Positions 5,293 through 6,500 of a stretch of 6,500 nt of DNA are shown here, piece after piece (the first letter of the stretch is position 1; each line of letters begins with the position of its first letter). Below the pieces are notes generated by a model. It had not been told where the DNA came from and did no database searches. It saw only the letters and a program-made list of their open reading frames with translations. The translations under genes and the position numbers were made by a program. Source of the DNA: CAYRJA01 sp964424455 (GTDB lineage Bacteria > Bacteroidota > Bacteroidia > Chitinophagales > UBA10324); the NCBI GenBank assembly GCA_964424455.1, contig CAYRJA010000130.1:1-6500 (forward strand), in the 5' to 3' direction.

Positions 5293-6363
5293 TTACATCT
5301 TCCGCTTGCCGGTAAACTCATCAATATCCATAGACACTGAGATGACATTATATCCTCCTGCAACATTATAAAAGCTATGAGCATATCCGAAATAAAATCT
5401 GTTGATATGCAACTGTGCGCCGAAGTTAAATCCTGCTAATCCTCTCCGTACATCATAGACAAGTTCTTTCCTGCGGAGATGATTGTAGCCAATATCCAAC
5501 CGCACTACTTTGCCAATAATAATTTCCACACCCAGATTAACATGGCGGGCAAGTTTGTCGGCTATATATTTTTTTTCTCCGCTGTTTCCGTTAGCCGTAT
5601 CCACTAATACAGGATTAGTCTGAACAACAGAGGTATCATTGTAGCGAATGTCATATTGATGAAGATGATGCAGCACAACATTGAAAAGAAATGGCGTATG
5701 CTTCAATCGTTGAGAGATGCCTAACTGCAGATCAAAAGGGAGTTTCTCCGTGTTGTGCGTAGTATAGGTTTTCAATTGTGTACCAAAATTTACAAACACT
5801 GCACCGATAGTTAATCCCAATGCTGTATCCTGATAAACACCGCCAAAGTCCATAGCGATTGCGCTTGACCGGTAAGAAGACAACACTGAGTAGAGATATT
5901 TAACATTCAATCCGTATGTAATACGGTCATTCAGCGGACGGGAAATGCCTGCTGTAACAGCATAATCATTTGCAAAAAAACTTCCGATAGTATCGCCGGA
6001 TGAGTTGGATGCGGTAAAGTTCCCGTAGTTGATAAACTGTAACGCCGCTCCCATGCAATAATCTTTTCCGAAAGTATGGGAGTAGGTAATGGAATTAATA
6101 TTTATCCCTCCGAAGAACGGTTGATAAGCAAGCGAAACTTTATTATTCATTCCTTCATTCAGCAAGCCGGGATTCTGAGTAAAAAAGCTAACATCATCAT
6201 CTTTCACTGCATTAACTATTCCACCAAGTGCGCTTGCTCTTGAAGAAGAAGACAATGTGATATAACGGAAAGCTGATATACCCCCTGTTTGTGCATTTGC
6301 AGTGATATACATTGACACTGTTGCAATCAGCAGAAAAAAACTTTTTGCTTTTTCTTTAATCAT
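5293..6363 (-). CDS. porQ: Type IX secretion system protein PorQ
   Basis: PorQ is a predicted outer-membrane beta-barrel of the PorV/PorQ family. In the T9SS attachment complex it works with PorU, PorV and PorZ to process cargo proteins and anchor them at the cell surface. The 356-residue product has a clear signal peptide: basic MIKEKAK, a hydrophobic core to about residue 20, and an ANA site before QTGG (cleavage after about residue 24). The mature start GGxxxFRYITL with SSRASALGG, then DDDVSFFTQNPGLLN, INYGNF, GSFFANDYAV, the FGGVYQD region, LPFDLQLGISQRLKHTPFLF and a C-terminal run of alternating beta-strand sequence follow the PorQ pattern. The frame extends to a GTG at 6378, but ATG 6363 is preferred: it gives a proper signal peptide, while the GTG would add LIFL before it and lie almost at the predicted transcript start. 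The gene is divergent in orientation from its neighbours and flanked by repeat copies. No other T9SS gene is in the window. Confidence 0.93.
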   Translation of the reverse strand: MIKEKAKSFFLLIATVSMYITANAQTGGISAFRYITLSSSSRASALGGIVNAVKDDDVSFFTQNPGLLNEGMNNKVSLAYQPFFGGININSITYSHTFGKDYCMGAALQFINYGNFTASNSSGDTIGSFFANDYAVTAGISRPLNDRITYGLNVKYLYSVLSSYRSSAIAMDFGGVYQDTALGLTIGAVFVNFGTQLKTYTTHNTEKLPFDLQLGISQRLKHTPFLFNVVLHHLHQYDIRYNDTSVVQTNPVLVDTANGNSGEKKYIADKLARHVNLGVEIIIGKVVRLDIGYNHLRRKELVYDVRRGLAGFNFGAQLHINRFYFGYAHSFYNVAGGYNVISVSMDIDEFTGKRKM

Positions 6364-6386
6364 TAGAAATATTAACACAACGGAGG

Positions 6387-6394
6387 CAAATATA
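6387..6394 (-). promoter_or_regulatory. Putative Bacteroidota -7 element for porQ
   Basis: On the minus strand TATATTTG matches TAnnTTTG exactly, 23 nt before the ATG at 6363. It predicts a transcript start near 6380-6383 and a leader of about 17-20 nt. I find no TTG at the expected -33 position, so the match may be partial or activator-dependent. Confidence 0.5.
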
Positions 6395-6429
6395 TTTCAT
6401 TTAGTATTGCTTTTTGCCATACCTCTCTC

Positions 6430-6500
6430 TGTCATGCCATCCCTACTTGTCATTCCGACGAAGGAGGAATCCGCTCACTCATCGTGTCATGCTGACGAAG
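6430..6500 (+). repeat. Composite interspersed repeat, copy 3, cut by window end
   Basis: The core starts at 6448: unit A with the standard GACGAAGGA loop (6448-6471), 13 nt, then unit B from 6485, cut at base 6500 before its second stem arm. Its spacer (CGCTCACTCATCG) closely matches that of copy 2 (CCTCCATTCATCG). An 18-nt leader starting TGTCATGC at 6430 matches the leader of copy 2 at 5147 in 14 of 18 positions, so the duplicated unit is at least 81 nt long. It lies upstream of the porQ promoter. Confidence 0.8.

Larger units (their letters stand above)
133..5959. other. Dispersed CTGTWACAG interrupted palindrome (6 full, 6 near copies)
   Basis: By hand search, full 9-mers CTGTAACAG or CTGTTACAG occur at 1164, 2841, 2940, 3641, 5229 and 5952. 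One-to-two-base variants keeping TGTAACA/TGTTACA occur at 132, 981, 1359, 2331, 3364 and 4482. Ten lie inside genes, always encoding Val-Thr in the same frame (GTW ACA), and two lie in intergenic repeat patches. The 9-mer is CTGT, one A/T base, then ACAG, so both strands read nearly the same. Function is unknown; see the findings for the comparison with expectation. Confidence 0.5.

Noticed and set aside
6364..6378. GTG at 6378 as the porQ start
   Set aside because: It would add five residues (GTG-read Met plus LIFL) before a textbook signal peptide and lies only a few bases from the predicted transcript start. ATG 6363 is better supported.
1..6500. A defence, toxin-antitoxin, phage or other accessory system
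   Set aside because: All six genes are recognisable metabolic or secretion functions with intact motifs, and no integrase, transposase, tRNA or toxin-like frame is visible.

Overview
The window looks like chromosomal DNA from a member of the Bacteroidota, perhaps a Chitinophagales or Sphingobacteriales relative. The evidence is a PorQ-type component of the type IX secretion system (a system confined to this phylum), a Bacteroidota-style P5C dehydrogenase, moderately AT-rich coding sequence, no clear Shine-Dalgarno sites, and several good matches to the phylum's -7 promoter element TAnnTTTG. A BstA/YfiT-like DinB protein fits the bacillithiol chemistry known in this phylum. Genus cannot be settled from the sequence alone.

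Layout: (1) 1-427 has no gene; 1-329 is a dense patch of interspersed short hairpin repeats, followed by a putative promoter for pruA. (2) 428-5071 holds five plus-strand genes: pruA (glutamate semialdehyde/P5C dehydrogenase), panC (pantothenate synthetase, TTG start), a small P-loop polynucleotide-kinase-like protein, a BstA/YfiT DinB-family thiol transferase, and a trans-type polyprenyl diphosphate synthase. panC through the prenyl synthase are 16, 43 and 46 nt apart and may be one transcription unit; pruA lies 126 nt upstream, with its own candidate promoter. (3) 5072-5292, between convergent genes, is a second repeat patch. (4) 5293-6363 on the minus strand is porQ. (5) 6364-6500 has the porQ promoter region and a third repeat copy cut by the window end.

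The genes are ordinary housekeeping functions: proline/glutamate catabolism, CoA precursor synthesis, thiol metabolism, isoprenoids and protein secretion. I see no defence, phage or toxin system. The unexplained structure lies in the DNA around and across the genes. First, a family of about 24-28-nt hairpin units whose 5-bp stems change in compensating pairs, assembled into larger composite repeats with fixed spacing. Second, a 9-bp interrupted palindrome, CTGTWACAG, that is far more frequent than expected. It occurs inside genes and between them, with a density like that of DNA uptake sequences or highly iterated palindromes.
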